From assembly GCA_963820545.1 (NCBI GenBank), contig CAWGAJ010000001.1:1178001-1242000 (forward strand): a stretch of DNA of 64,000 bases, given 5' to 3'. Shown here piece after piece: positions 47,974 through 59,540 of the stretch (its first letter is position 1; the number at the start of each line of letters is the position of its first letter). The notes below the pieces were generated by a model. That model searched no databases. It worked only from the letters and a program-made list of their open reading frames with translations, and was not told where the DNA came from. The DNA is from CAWGAJ01 sp963820545 (GTDB taxonomy: Bacteria > Planctomycetota > Planctomycetia > Pirellulales > Thermoguttaceae). A program made the translations under genes and the position numbers.

Positions 47974-48213
47974 GTTACATCCATCCGAGTGTGCTGCCTT
48001 TGAAATGATCAGAAAAGGGCGGGTGGCATGCTCCAGGCTTGTGGTGGGCAGGTGTGAATGGTTCGAATATTGGGCAGATAAGTGGAGATAGGGAATAGGG
48101 GATGGGGAATAGGGGATAGAGAAAGACATCTTGTGCCTTCGGCACCTCGGTTCAAGTTCTGTAGGTCATGCACTCCGTGCATGACAATTCGATGATAAAC
48201 TCAAAATGCTCCT
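47974..48213. repeat. Short-period repeats and hairpin
   Basis: GGGAATAGGGGATGGGGAAT-type repeats fill 48085-48120. At 48165-48185 a hairpin with arms GTCATGCAC / GTGCATGAC and loop TCC is the A/T variant of the 35-bp hairpin units that follow. Confidence 0.65.
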
Positions 48214-48388
48214 GATTGTCAGGCACGGGGTGCCTGACCTACATGACTGATTGTCAGGCACGGGGTGCCTGACCTACATGACTGATTGTCAGGCACGGGG
48301 TGCCTGACCTACATGACTGATTGTCAGGCACGGGGTGCCTGACCTACATGACTGATTGTCAGGCACGGGGTGCCTGACCTACATGACT
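48214..48388. repeat. Five 35-bp tandem hairpin repeats
   Basis: Five essentially identical units start at 48214, 48249, 48284, 48319 and 48354. Each contains the hairpin GTCAGGCAC-GGG-GTGCCTGAC followed by CTACATGACT. No variable sequence separates them, so it is not a CRISPR array. The units end at the stop of the GNAT gene and could act as terminators or protein-binding clusters. Confidence 0.85.
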
Positions 48389-48858
48389 ACTCCAGGACGA
48401 GCCGCATCTCGTTTGTTGGCTTAAAGCCTAGCAGCTCATACAGCGGGCGCCCAGCATCGCTGGGGTGAAGAAAAACAGAACTGAACCCCTGCTCACGACA
48501 CCAGACGATCATGCTCTGCAGGAGTTCCCTGGCCAGCCCGCGTCGACGGTAAGCCGGCTCGGTGTACATGTTGAGGAACCCATGCCCGGCGCGGGCTCGG
48601 ATCGAGGGGAGTGGGCTGGAAACCCACGATCGCTAGGCCAGCGCCTGCCACGACGCGATCTCCGTCCTCGACCAGCCAGCCTCGGTATGAGCCATCCTTG
48701 AGAGCGGCCTCGATAAACGGCCGAGCGGCGGTCGCCATGGCACTGCGCGCCGCCTCATCGCCATAGCCCATGTCGGCGAACATGCTGCACCGGTGACGGA
48801 CGATGATGTCCACGTCCGCGACCGTGGCCTGCCGGATTCTCGTCGCCTGACCGCTCAT
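48387..48858 (-). pseudogene. GNAT N-acetyltransferase, frameshifted
   Basis: From ATG 48858 (MSGQATRIRQATVADVD) the N-terminal half is typical GNAT: WLVEDGDRVVAGAGLAI. The acetyl-CoA loop and C-terminus are in a neighbouring frame: FLNMYTEPAYRRRGLARELL (the RxxGxA motif) and HPSDAGRPLYELLGF, stopping at 48387. The frames meet around 48590-48625. About 157 residues if joined. Substrate unknown. Confidence 0.78.
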
Positions 48859-50346
48859 GCTCGATACCCTCACGAGTTCCTCACCTGATGTGCGCCGAAC
48901 ATTGTTTAGATTGACCCGCATACCATGCCGAGCGCCCGTTTCCAAGCTGCATAAGCCGCCAGAGAAACAGCGGCGGCTCTGGGCCGAATTTATCGTGGCG
49001 TCTTATGCGGATCGGCATAAATATTCTCTTTTCGTCCTCAAAGCCCATGGACCGGGCTGCGAACATTGGCCGGGCCACGGTTGACAATATGGGCACAAAC
49101 ATCCTTCTAAGTATCTCCATAAGTGCATATAATATTGCGAGCCGCCTCGCAATCATAGTACCCCCCGATTCGTCAAAGTGTTATCCGAAAACACTCCGCA
49201 GACAAAAATAGAGTACGAAGTACGAAGTACGGAGGGAAAAAAAGTGGGCCGTGGGCGGTGGACAGTGGACAGTGGACGGTGGGAAACCGCGAGCGGTTAG
49301 AGCGTTCCCAGGCGGGAGCATGGGAACGAGGAACAGTCATCACGAGATTCTTCGCTAGTCTCAGGATGACATTTGGGCACAACCGGCGGCAGGTTTGCCG
49401 CCGGCTATTCCCAAACCGCGACCGACCAACCTTTGGTTGGTGCCCGTCGCGGCTTTACATGTTGCGATCGGGACCGCGACCGACGGTCGCGGCTTTATGT
49501 TAAAAACGTTGGGCACTGCTCGACAAGCTCGCAACAGTGCAAGCGGGCGGGATAAACGAAATAATAGTGGGCAGGGGGCGGTGCTGAGGTCTGCTTTGGC
49601 ATCAAGTGGGAGGGAAATGTTTCAATTTGGCCGAAATGCGTTCTCGGATTGGAATTCGACCATGGGAGACCATTCTAAGATGGAGCAATTTAGAGCACAC
49701 AGTTGCATCGGCCCAAGCTGCCGCCCAATCCTAACGAATTGAACATCGAGGCTTCCTCGAGGCAGAGACCGATTTGCAGATGCGGCGAAATATGGTGAAT
49801 AACCGTGTCGATAATCGTCGGTGTCGGCCTTGGCTCTCTAGGCCATGCGGGAAACTCAGGAATACTCGGACTGCCAGTACCATCGTCTTCAAAATTCCCA
49901 TTTTACCCCCTAGCCAGTTGGGGATACTACAATCCGAGCTCAGACCATACAGAATCTTAAATGATGTAAGTCGTTGAGATAACGGAAAATGGAATTATTT
50001 GGAGGGACAGCGGACAATGGATCACTAGCGTGACGTTGGTAAAAGCAACACTGTCTGAGCCGACTGTACTACCCTACCAATGGCCCGGGTTCTCAAGGGC
50101 TTTCTATTGTCGGCGCAGGAAATACGCTGAAACGGGCCCTAAATAATCTAAGGGTAGAGCCTGGATATTGACAACTAGTATAAACGTGGTAGTCTGGATA
50201 GTTGTTAAGACCTATCGCTCTTCATGCACATTAGCTAATTAGGGGAATTCACAATAGTTTTACGATATATCCTGGTGGCGAAGAGGGCATTTTGTAGCGT
50301 GTGCTTGAGCGGGATTGCTTAGCCATCCCGTTCAGGAGATCGGATT
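48859..50346. other. Gene-free region of about 1.5 kb
   Basis: No convincing gene on either strand. It holds short-period repeats (49240-49285, 49560-49580), a GTTCCCAGGCGGGAGCATGG repeat from 49302, a copy of the CTTCGC...GATGAC repeat at 49344-49370, and hairpins of the GCCGGCGG / CCGCCGGC type (49383-49405) plus GCGACCGACGGTCGC-like sequence near 49475. Past 49600 nothing is recognised until the leader of the LEPR-XLL gene. Confidence 0.5.
50306..50334 (+). promoter_or_regulatory. Hairpin abutting the Shine-Dalgarno of the exoprotein gene
   Basis: TGAGCGGGAT and ATCCCGTTCA pair fully if one G-U is allowed, with a 9-nt loop. The next bases, GGAGAT (50335-50340), are the ribosome-binding site, 7 bases before the ATG at 50347. 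Confidence 0.45.
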
Positions 50347-53300
50347 ATGGTTGCCCTGCAATCCCGTCGATTCTACATTGGCGCTGACGTGCGCAAGCGA
50401 CTTGTTCGTTCTCGTCGTTTGATGTTTGAGGCCCTGGAGCGGCGCAGCCTTCTATCGGTGAGTGGAGTGTTTGATTCGCTGGCCGCGGATCTGGCTATTG
50501 TCAACCAGCGGATAACCACCGATTCTAACGTGCAGCAGATGCCGTCGATCGCGGTGGACCCGTTGGACAATAATCACCTGGTGCTGGCCTACATGGACTA
50601 TTCCCTGGTGCAGACGGGCTATGCAGGGATCGGCGTGGCGGTGTCTCATGATGGTGGAGACACGTGGCAGGACAGTTCTTCTATTCCGCTTCCCTCCTTT
50701 GGCTATAAACAAAAGCCGGCCGACGGGGCGGCCGACCCGATCGTGCGTTTCGATGATCAAGGTCACGTCTTTGTCAGCTTCATGGCGGTCACGTACTTGG
50801 GCGACCAGCCATCGTTGACCAACCCCAACTTTGAGGATCGCGCATTCGGGATACAGTCCCATAACGGCATTTTTGTGGCACGCAGCGATGAGGGGGGCTC
50901 GACGTGGAACGCCCCCACGGCTGTGGTTTCCCACACATATGTAGATCATGATGTGGTTTTTGACATCATTCCCGATCTGGCAATCGATACCTTCCGCACG
51001 TTGCCCAATGGGCAGGATAATCCTAATTACGGCAACATGTACGTGACTTGGACGCGGATCTATCCGGCCGGTCAATTCCCAGGCCACCCGGAATATGAAG
51101 GAGGTACCGATATCATGATCGCGGTCTCCCGCGATGGAGGCCAAAGCTGGGAGACCCAGGTGCAGGATCAAGAAGGCAATTTCGTTTCGGTAATCCAAGA
51201 TCCTCTAAACGCAGACGGCGGCGAGCCCGGCAGAGGGGCCGTCGCCCAGTCTCAGTTGGCGATTGGCCCGGATGGAAAAATCTACCTCGCCGAGTTTGGC
51301 GGCGGAGACTTCGCCATCAACGTGTCGAGCGATGGCGGCGAAAGTTTTCTCCCTCCCGACCATGCGACAGGGCATCAACTGGCCTTTGGCCCGGGGAATC
51401 TGACCTGGGTGAACGAGGACGGTCTTCCGACCAATCAGTTCCGCACCTGGTCAGTGCGGGCCATTGCCGCCGATCCGACCAATCCACAACAAGTGTATGC
51501 CGTGGACGTGATGCACGTCACGGACAAGCTCGGGAAGCCGATTGACGCGGCCGACGTATTTTTTGCCGGTTCAAGCACCTCCGCTGATACTTGGCAAAGC
51601 GCCAAGGTTTTGAATGACGACAACGGCGGCCAGAGCGCGACCGGCTCAAGCGAGGAAGAGGTTATCGCGGGTCAGGCGATGCCGCGACTGGTGGTCGACG
51701 CACAGGGCAACATCGGCGTGATCTGGTATGACACGCGGCGCGATCCGGCCAATCACAAGCTGGACGTCTACGGCACGGTGAGCACCAACGGCGGCCAGAC
51801 CTTCAGCCCGAATTTTCGCATCACGGACATCTCGTTTGACGCCGATAAGGGCAGCTTTATCGACGCGGTCGGCGACAATGATTATTATTTAGGCGATTAC
51901 CTGGGCCTGGCGATGGCCAACAACACGGCCTACGCCGCCTGGACAGATACCCGCAACGACAACCAAGACATTTACTTTGCGAAATATTCCATCCAGCCGG
52001 CCGTGTCGCCGCCGAACGATCGCTATGAATCCAACGACACGCCGGCAGAGGCCACTGATCTGGGGCGAGTGGTTCAGCGCATCGTGCCAAAGCTGGCGAT
52101 TGCACCAGGCGACGAGGATTGGTTCCGCGTGGAAGCGGCAGCCACGGGCGATTTGGTCGCCTCGGCCATGCTCGACACTCAAACCGCGTCGTCCGACGGT
52201 CTGCTAATTGAAATCTGGGACGAGACTGGCACAACACTCCTGGCCAGCGGAGAAAATGTTCTTAATGAGTCACAAATCGTGATTGGCCAGGAGGTTCGGC
52301 TTCCCGGTCAGGCCGGGCAAAGCTACCTGGTGCGGGTGCTCGGTGCAAATAACTCGGAGAACATATCTTACTGTTTACACCTCCAGTCGCTCACCGCCGA
52401 CCTGGGCACGCAAGTTTTTTGCCAGGTAGATGGGAGTATCGAGTCGGGGGGGGCCGCGCTTTACCGCGTGACCACGGCCGCGGCCGGCTCGCTGAATGTC
52501 CAGTTTACTGAAGGGGCGAACGTCCAGGGGAATTTGAACTTTCAGATTCTCGACGCGGAAACCCTCGCCGTAATAACGTCTACGACCGAGGCCATAGGAC
52601 CGGGCACAACCGAAAACGCAACTCTCCCCGTCCAACAGGGCCAAAGCGTGCTCCTGCTGGTCTCCGGGGACGGGACGTCCAGCGGCGACTTCAGCCTGCA
52701 ACTCACGAACTTCGATCAATATTCGACATCCGACAGTGCATCCCTGTTTGTCCCTGACGGTCAGGGTGCGTCATCCGTGGCGATGCATGATCTGAACGGC
52801 GACAATAAGCCGGATCTGCTGGTTGCCAACACTCTGAGCAATACGATCAGCGTATATTTAGGCAATGGCGACGGCACATTTCAATCGCCTCGGCAATCCG
52901 AAATCGGCGCCTTCGCGACCTCGATTCGGGGATTGCTCCTACAGGGATTGCCTAGCTATGGCCGGGCCGTTAGCATTGCGTATCTAAACGCCGATACCAT
53001 CCCCGATGTGGTAGTTACAAACTATTCTTCCGCCGATGTCTCCGTGCTGTTGGGGCGGGGCGATGGCACCTTTGTATCCCAGCGCCGGTTCGATGCCACC
53101 ACGTCGCCCATTGCCCTGGCCGTGGGGGACCTCAACAACGATCAGACGCCCGATCTGGTGGTGATCGACTCGCCCCTGGGATCGCAGATTACCGTCGCTG
53201 CCCTCCTCGGGCGGGGCAATGGGACCTTCAAGCCACAGCAAACGCTGTCTCTACAGTCCATTGGGGCTTATCCTCCCGGCGATGTTGTGATAGCCGACTT

Positions 53301-55668
53301 CAACAAAGACGGCAATGCCGACCTGGCCGTCAGCGGTCGCAATAAACCGGGTGTCGTGATACTGCTTGGAAACGGCGACGGGACGTTCAGAGATGGCGGG
53401 ACTATGCGATGAAAATAACATGAGCCAGAGTTTGGCAACCGGCGACGTCAACGGCGACGGCAATCCGGACATCATTACCACATGGGACGATAAAAACGGC
53501 TGCTCAATTCTATTGGGCAATGGAGACGGCACGTTCCAGAATCAGATAGCTTATTTCACAGGCCAGAACCCGGTTGCGGTGGCGGTCGTCGATTTCGGGA
53601 GCCAAGTAACACTGCCCGACGGATCGACTAAGCTGGGACCGCCGGATGGAAAACTCGATCTGGTGGTGGCCAACTGCGGAGTAGCGCGGTTGGATCTACC
53701 GTGGGTGGTCCTGAAGTAGTGCTCCTTCCCAATCTCGGTTTTGATGCGCAAGGCCGGTTCCTCGGTTTTGGTCAGCCCATGCAACTGGCGAAGGCGAAGG
53801 CTCCTCAGGCATTGGCAGTCGGCGACCTCAACGGCGACGGCGTGCCGGATATCGCCGTGGTGGACCGGGATGGGATTTTGACGATCTTTGGCAAGCAGCC
53901 GACGATTGCACCCAACGACACGCCGCAGACGGCCCGCGACCTGGGCGTCGTGGTGCATCTGGCGGAGCCCACGCTGACCATTGTCCCCGGCCACGAGGAT
54001 GCCTACTACAAGCTTACCGTGCCGACCGAATCCGTAGCGGGCGCAGGCGACGAAATCATCGATTTCTCTGCCCTGTTCCAGTATACAGAAGGGGCCGGGC
54101 TTTCGATGGAAGTCAGAGATTTGGCCGGCAACCTGCTCGGTTCCGGGCAGCGATTTCGGATTCAAGCCCATCAGGGTGAAGAACTTCTGTTGCACGTCTT
54201 CGGCGTTACAGGGGCCGATAGTACTCGTGGAGCCGGGGCTTATACCCTGGTGATCGATGTGCTGCCACAGGTTGTTGCAATTGACGCCGAGGCATTGTTG
54301 CCGGGCGTGGGCGGCCGACCCGGAGGGCCGACGACCAGCATCGTCATCACACTGCAAGGAGATCGGCTCGATCCAGGCGCCGCAGAAGATACTGCCAACT
54401 ACACGGTGACCTACCTGGGCGAGGACGGCCTGTCCGGCACGGCGGACGATCGAGTCATCTCCATGTCGAGCATTGTTTACAACCCAGGGGCCAACGTGGA
54501 GGTGTCCCACGGCCAGACCTTCCCCACTGCCGTCCGGCAGACGGTTACACTGCTGGTCGATGAACCTTTGCCGGCCGGGTCCTACCTAATCGAGCTTTCC
54601 TCGCGGATTCACTCCGCGGTGTTTAGCGCGGGTGAGCTTGATTTGCTTGCCGATAAAACGGGTTTCGACGGGCATCCGGTGGTCTCGGGCACCGGCGGCC
54701 AAATAACCGAAGGAGTTCGTCTGGAAGCGTTGAATTTAGTGCTGGAAGCCGGCCCGCTGGGAGACCTGGACGTTTTCGTACAGGGCACGCACTTCTTGAC
54801 CCAGCTTCAAAACGATCTTGGGGCGCGGTTGGATGCGATCCTCACCAGCCTCACTCACCCAAACGATGATTCGTCGGTGACCGATTTGATTGCCCAGGAC
54901 ATCTTGAAGCGGCTGGGGCCCAGTCTTGGCGATCCCGGCAATCGACTGACTTCGATCTTGGCTATCTTTCTCGACCCTGTTTCCTTTGGTCTAGCCAGTC
55001 TGGCCAATGGTGAGAAGACCGAGTACAACCTGCAGACCAACACCCTGACTAACAATATTCCCAAGACGTTTGTCGAGGTGGGCGGCAACGTGGAGGTAAT
55101 CGTGATCGCCAATGCAGTAGGGACTTACCAGTTGGAAATCGCCGACGCGCCAAAGATGGCCCGCGGTACTTCGATTTTATTCGGAGTCAATGAGAACAAG
55201 GTGGATACACTGCTTACGACCGATGCAATCCGGGGGGGACAGCAGACGTTCCAGTTTGCGATGGGTGGCGGCAATATTAAGCCCGAGCCACCGCCACCAC
55301 CCGTGCCTCCTCCTCCGCCGCCCTTGTTCTTTACCACATTGACTCAAGCCGCAACGATACTGGAGCTAATCGCGGCGCCATCCCAAGAGTCTATCCCTGT
55401 CTCCGGGGGCGGCTATTCTTCGGCGATGGACACAGTGAACGAAGGTTCGGCCCAATTGGACTCGCCCATTAGCAAAGCCGTGCCTTACACTGGCGGCAGC
55501 CCAGGGGAGAATAAGCCAGAGAAAAAAGAGCAGCCAAAGAACAAAATTCAGCTGGAGAACATGGAGCAGTCAGATGGCAGTCGGGAGGACGCCCCTGAGG
55601 AGACCGGCGATATCATCCTATTGATCAAGTCATTATTGGACGCCCTACGGAAAGCACTATCTCTGTAA
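50347..55668 (+). pseudogene. Giant LEPR-XLL exoprotein (BNR, DPC, VCBS repeats), two frameshifts
   Basis: About 1,770 residues if joined. The N-terminus carries the planctomycete LEPR-XLL motif (LMFEALERRSLLSV). Next come at least five BNR/Asp-box units (SHDGGDTWQDS, SDEGGSTWN, SRDGGQSWE, SSDGGESF, STNGGQTF), a pre-peptidase DPC-like domain (ESNDTPAEATDLG), at least six VCBS/FG-GAP repeats with Ca-binding loops (DLNGDNKPDLLV, DVNGDGNPDI), a second DPC-like domain and a Pro/Lys/Glu-rich C-terminus. Breaks lie near 53400 (one extra base) and 53690 (one missing base). A large cell-surface or secreted protein of sialidase-like and integrin-like propellers; adhesion or glycan binding is inferred. 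Confidence 0.82.
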
Positions 55669-55675
55669 ACGGCGC

Positions 55676-55859
55676 TTAACCCGCATTTCTCATAAACGTG
55701 TAGGGTGGGTCAAGCAAACTGTTTTCTTGGTGGGACTTCGGTCGCGGATTGAATGTTCGCCATCGTACAGGCTGTAAATTACATCCATTATCAGTTTGTG
55801 CTGACCCACCAACAACTTTCGCGACCTTGTCCCACCCTACGGTGAGAAATGCGGGTTAA
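55676..55859. mobile_element. 184-bp MITE-like inverted-repeat element
   Basis: TTAACCCGCATTTCTCA at 55676-55692 is exactly complementary to 55843-55859. Inside, GTAGGGTGGGTCAAG is mirrored by CTTGTCCCACCCTAC. No ORF is present. It ends 25 bp before the stop of the kinase gene. The size and structure suggest a miniature element, and the sequence type is dispersed in other genomes. Confidence 0.65.
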
Positions 55860-55883
55860 CCGTAGGCCGGCTCAATGAGCCTT

Positions 55884-58800
55884 CTACTTTTCAGCGGTGG
55901 AATTGTCCAGGAGGTGCTGAAACTCAGTTCTGCTGCGGAGGGGCTCAAAGTCCGATTCTCGTCGGATTTGTTCCAACTCGTCGGCAATAGCGCCTTGTTG
56001 TTTAGCGCGCTGGACCGCACGTTGAAGCAAAGCGATAGCCAAATCTTGGTGGCTGGCAGCCTGAGCATCGTGCAGGAGAGATAGCCTGACCTGAATACAG
56101 GCCAAGTTGTGCAGGACGAGGTAATCCTCGGCCCCGTTGAGCAGGGCATAGAGGCTCTCAATGCCGGCGGCCGAAGGAGCATTGAGGCGGGCATTGGCGT
56201 AGCCCAGTCCCGCCCGGGCCCAGGGATTGGCCGGATCACGGTCGAGGGCCCAAGAACAATCGGTTTGACCTTCGGCATATCGCTCGGCCAGGAGGTATGC
56301 CCAGCCGCGTTTGAGGTGTAGCTTGATATGGTCCGGGGCCACTTCCAGACCTTGACTGTAGGCTTGGATTGCGTCGGTCACTCGACCGAAGCGTTCGAAG
56401 GCAACGCCCAGGTCGTCGAACAGCGCAGCGGACCGATCGCCCAATTCCACGGCTTTCTGCAGTTGCTGAAGCGAGAGGTCCAATACTCGTTTTTGCACCA
56501 CCTCGCGCAATTCCTTTTGCACGCTTGCGGGCAATTCTGAACTGAGGTGGAGCAGTCGTCGCCCCCGTTGTTGGTAGGCTTGAGGCGACTCCGGGTTGAA
56601 GTCAGGGCCGGCCTCCAGGCGGGCAAGCGTCGTCAGGTCCTCCAGTCCCGCATCGGCTTTGTGGAGCAAGAAGCAGGTCTTCGCCCGAAGGGCATAAACA
56701 GGCAAGAAGCCCGGCTGCTGGGCAACCACATAATTGAACTCCTTCAGGGCCTGATCAAAGTTGCCCAGCTCCAGATAGATCTGTCCACGGTAGAAGTCGG
56801 CTTCGCTCAGCGCGGGTTTTCCCGGCGAGGCGTGCGAGACTGTGGCGAATTCTTCCAGGGCCTCGGCATACTTATTTTTTCCCTGGAGCCACAAGGCGAT
56901 ACCGTAGTTGAGCCTGGCGGGCAGGAAATCGGGGTGCTCATTGACCGTCCGCTTCAGATCGCGCACGGCATCGTCGAAACGCCCCAGCAGTGCCCAAGCC
57001 AATCCCCGAGTGCTGTATCCCCACGGCGCTTCCGGCCTGAGCGCAATACAGGTAGTGAACGCTTCGACCGCCTCCGACCCTCGGCCCAGGCTCAGATAGC
57101 AGCGTCCCAGTTGGAGGTGCGACCAGTAATGATGCGGATCGATCTCCAAGGCTTCGTAATAGGCTTTTACCGCTTTATCCAGGAGGGACCGTTTGGCTTC
57201 TCGGCTGGTGCTGTCTTGAGTTCCGTCCGGCGCCGGGCGAGTTGCATGCGGTAATTCTCCCCTACAAGAAAATGATCCAGGGCGCTGGACCGGATCGCCG
57301 GATCATCCGCAAGCTGGTCCGCACTGACCGCTTTGGTCTCCTCCTTTAGAGCGCGGAAGACGCGAGCCTGAAGCCGATAGTAGCTTCGGGAAGGTTCCCT
57401 GAGAGAAGCAGCTTGCTCGAGCAAGGCGAGGAGTTCCTTAGGGTCTCCGGGGTCTCGGGAGAGTCTGGCCTGCACCCGCAACAGAAGTAATTCGTAAAGG
57501 TCTTCTTTTAGCGGTCCTCTTTCTTCCGACAAGGGAAGGCGTTCCACCTGGTCTCCCCAGTTCTTGATCGCATCCATGGCGGCTTGAGCGCAAGCCTCGC
57601 CCCGCTCAAGGTTGTAATAGGGAACCCGTTCGTCGGATGCATCCGTGCCGCCGATGTAGGACTGCGTCTCATCCTTGAGATAGCGGAAGTTGGCCACGTT
57701 TTGACGGGCCACCTCCTGCTGTTCGAGTCGCTGTGCCTGGCGCAGCTTGGCGAAACCAAAGAGGATTGCGACTGCCAGGAGGGTTGCCGCCGCCGTCCTG
57801 CCCAGTGCCTGTCGGTGCCGTTTCATCCATCGCCAAGCGCGCTCGAAGATTCGTTCCCGGTAGGCGGATACCGGTTCGCCGGCCAGGAATCGCTCGACAT
57901 CCCGGGCCAAGTCCTGCGCCGTTGGGTAGCGATCTTGAGGAAAGTGAGCGATCGCCTTCAGGCAGATTGCTTCCAGCGGCGGCGAGATTTTTCGGTTGAT
58001 TTTTCGCGGGGCCACGGGATCGACGGTTCGGGCCAACTCGACCAGTTCCGTATAGCTCGAACCGCGGCGCGGAGGCTGGCTGGTGAGGATTTCGTAGAGC
58101 GTGGCTCCCAAGAGATACACATCGGTCAGCGGATCGGCGGTATCTGCACGCCCTTCAGCCATTTCGGGCGACATGTAGGGTGGTGCGCCAAAATCGACCC
58201 TCCTTGAGTCTCGGTTGATCCGTGGGAGGAGCTCAGGTGCACGGATCGAGAAACACTATCGGTTGGGGTTTCCTTGCCTTCCGAGAACACTTTGGCCAGC
58301 CCCCAATCCAAAACGAGCGTCTCGCCGTAGGAACCAAGCATGACGTTATCGGGCTTGATATCGCGATGAACCACGCCGCGACTGTGCGCAAAGGCCACGG
58401 CCTGGCAGAGGTCGACAAAGACCTTCAACAGCCTCTTCCACTCGACTTCTCGCTCCGAACCCGTTGGTCCATGCGGCGAATAGTAATGCCGAATGGCCTC
58501 TTTGAGGGTTCTCCCCGCACGAATTTCATCACATAGAAAGATCGGCCTTCCGGGTCCTGGCCTAGTTCGTGGACCGGCACGATGGCCGGGTGTTCCAATT
58601 GACCGGTGATTTGCGCCTCGACGCCAAAACGGTCCTGTAGTTCCGGGCGGTCGCTGCGGAGTTTTTTTAGGGCCACCTGGCGATTGATCTGACGGTCTTC
58701 AGCCAGCCAGATCTCTCCCATGCCCCCGCGGGCGACAAAACGCCGGACATGATAGCGATCGCTGCACTCGGAAGGTGCGGGGGGATGATATGCGACCGTG

Positions 58801-59279
58801 GGCGGCACAAGGTCTTCTTGGCTGGCAACCCGAAAAGGCTCCGCCAGGCGTATCATCTCGTCATGTTCGGCAAAGAAGGCCCCCAGTTCGTCCGCCAACT
58901 CCGGGTGGCGGGCCAGCAGTTCCTGTTGGTTTGGCGGCTCCTTGGCTTCCACCGCCTTAAGGTAATCGGCGAGGACCGTTTGCAGTTCCCCTTCGCGCAT
59001 AGAACAATGATCGCTGCTTTCGGAAGGGGTGGCGGGACGATATGCGATCGTGGGCAGCACAAGGTCCTGTTGATTCGCAGCCTGAAAAGGGTCCGCCAGG
59101 CGTATCATCTCGTCGTGTTCGGCAAAGAACGCCAACAGTTCGTCCGCCAATTCCGGGTGGCGCGCCAGGAGTTCCTGTTGGTTTGGCGTCTCGTTGGCTT
59201 CCAACGCCTTTAGGTAATCGGCGAGGACCGTTTGCAGTTCGCCCTTGCGGGTCGAGAATCCTCTTTCTTCATCCGCCAT
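55884..59279 (-). pseudogene. Ser/Thr kinase with TPRs, three frameshifts
   Basis: About 1,130 residues if joined. The N-terminus has two tandem 84-residue modules (GELQTVLADYLKALEANE at residue 13 and a near copy at residue 97). The kinase follows: glycine loop FVARGGMGEIWLAED, lysine VALKKL, HRDIKPDNVM, LDWGLAK in place of DFG, and PPYMSPEMAEG. A membrane helix (ATLLAVAILFGFAKL) precedes a long TPR region (YLSLGRGSEAVEAF, GLAWALLGRFDDAVRDLKRT and others). Breaks lie near 58515, 58198 and 57180, in GGGG, GGG and CCC runs, each explained by one missing base. The ECF sigma gene lies just upstream, as in planctomycete ECF-kinase pairs. Confidence 0.85.
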
Positions 59280-59540
59280 TCTTGTCTCCGGAGCTACACT
59301 GGGCAGTGTGCACGACCGCCGACTGCGATTATATCCCGTGTTGTTTCACGCCACAGATCTGCCCCCTGCAATGATCGCTCCATCCGATCGGGCGACTGGG
59401 CAGGGCCGATTGTGCCGAATTAATCTCTTACCGTCCTAGGGCCCATCGCCGCTGAACCGATGCGCGCGTATCCACAAAAAAATTGCGGCAAACCGCCTGA
59501 ACAATGCCCGCGAATGCCGAACCCTAACGCCCACCGGGGC
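59280..59540. other. Spacer between ECF sigma and kinase genes
   Basis: About 260 bases, no repeat or gene recognised. The kinase could be transcribed with the sigma gene or from its own promoter here. Confidence 0.4.

Noticed and set aside
48214..48388. CRISPR array
   Set aside because: The five 35-bp units follow one another with no variable spacers and there are no cas genes; it is a tandem hairpin repeat.
48881..49156. 91-codon minus-strand frame upstream of the GNAT gene
   Set aside because: Partly hydrophobic but overlaps the GNAT leader, with no known family or ribosome-binding site.
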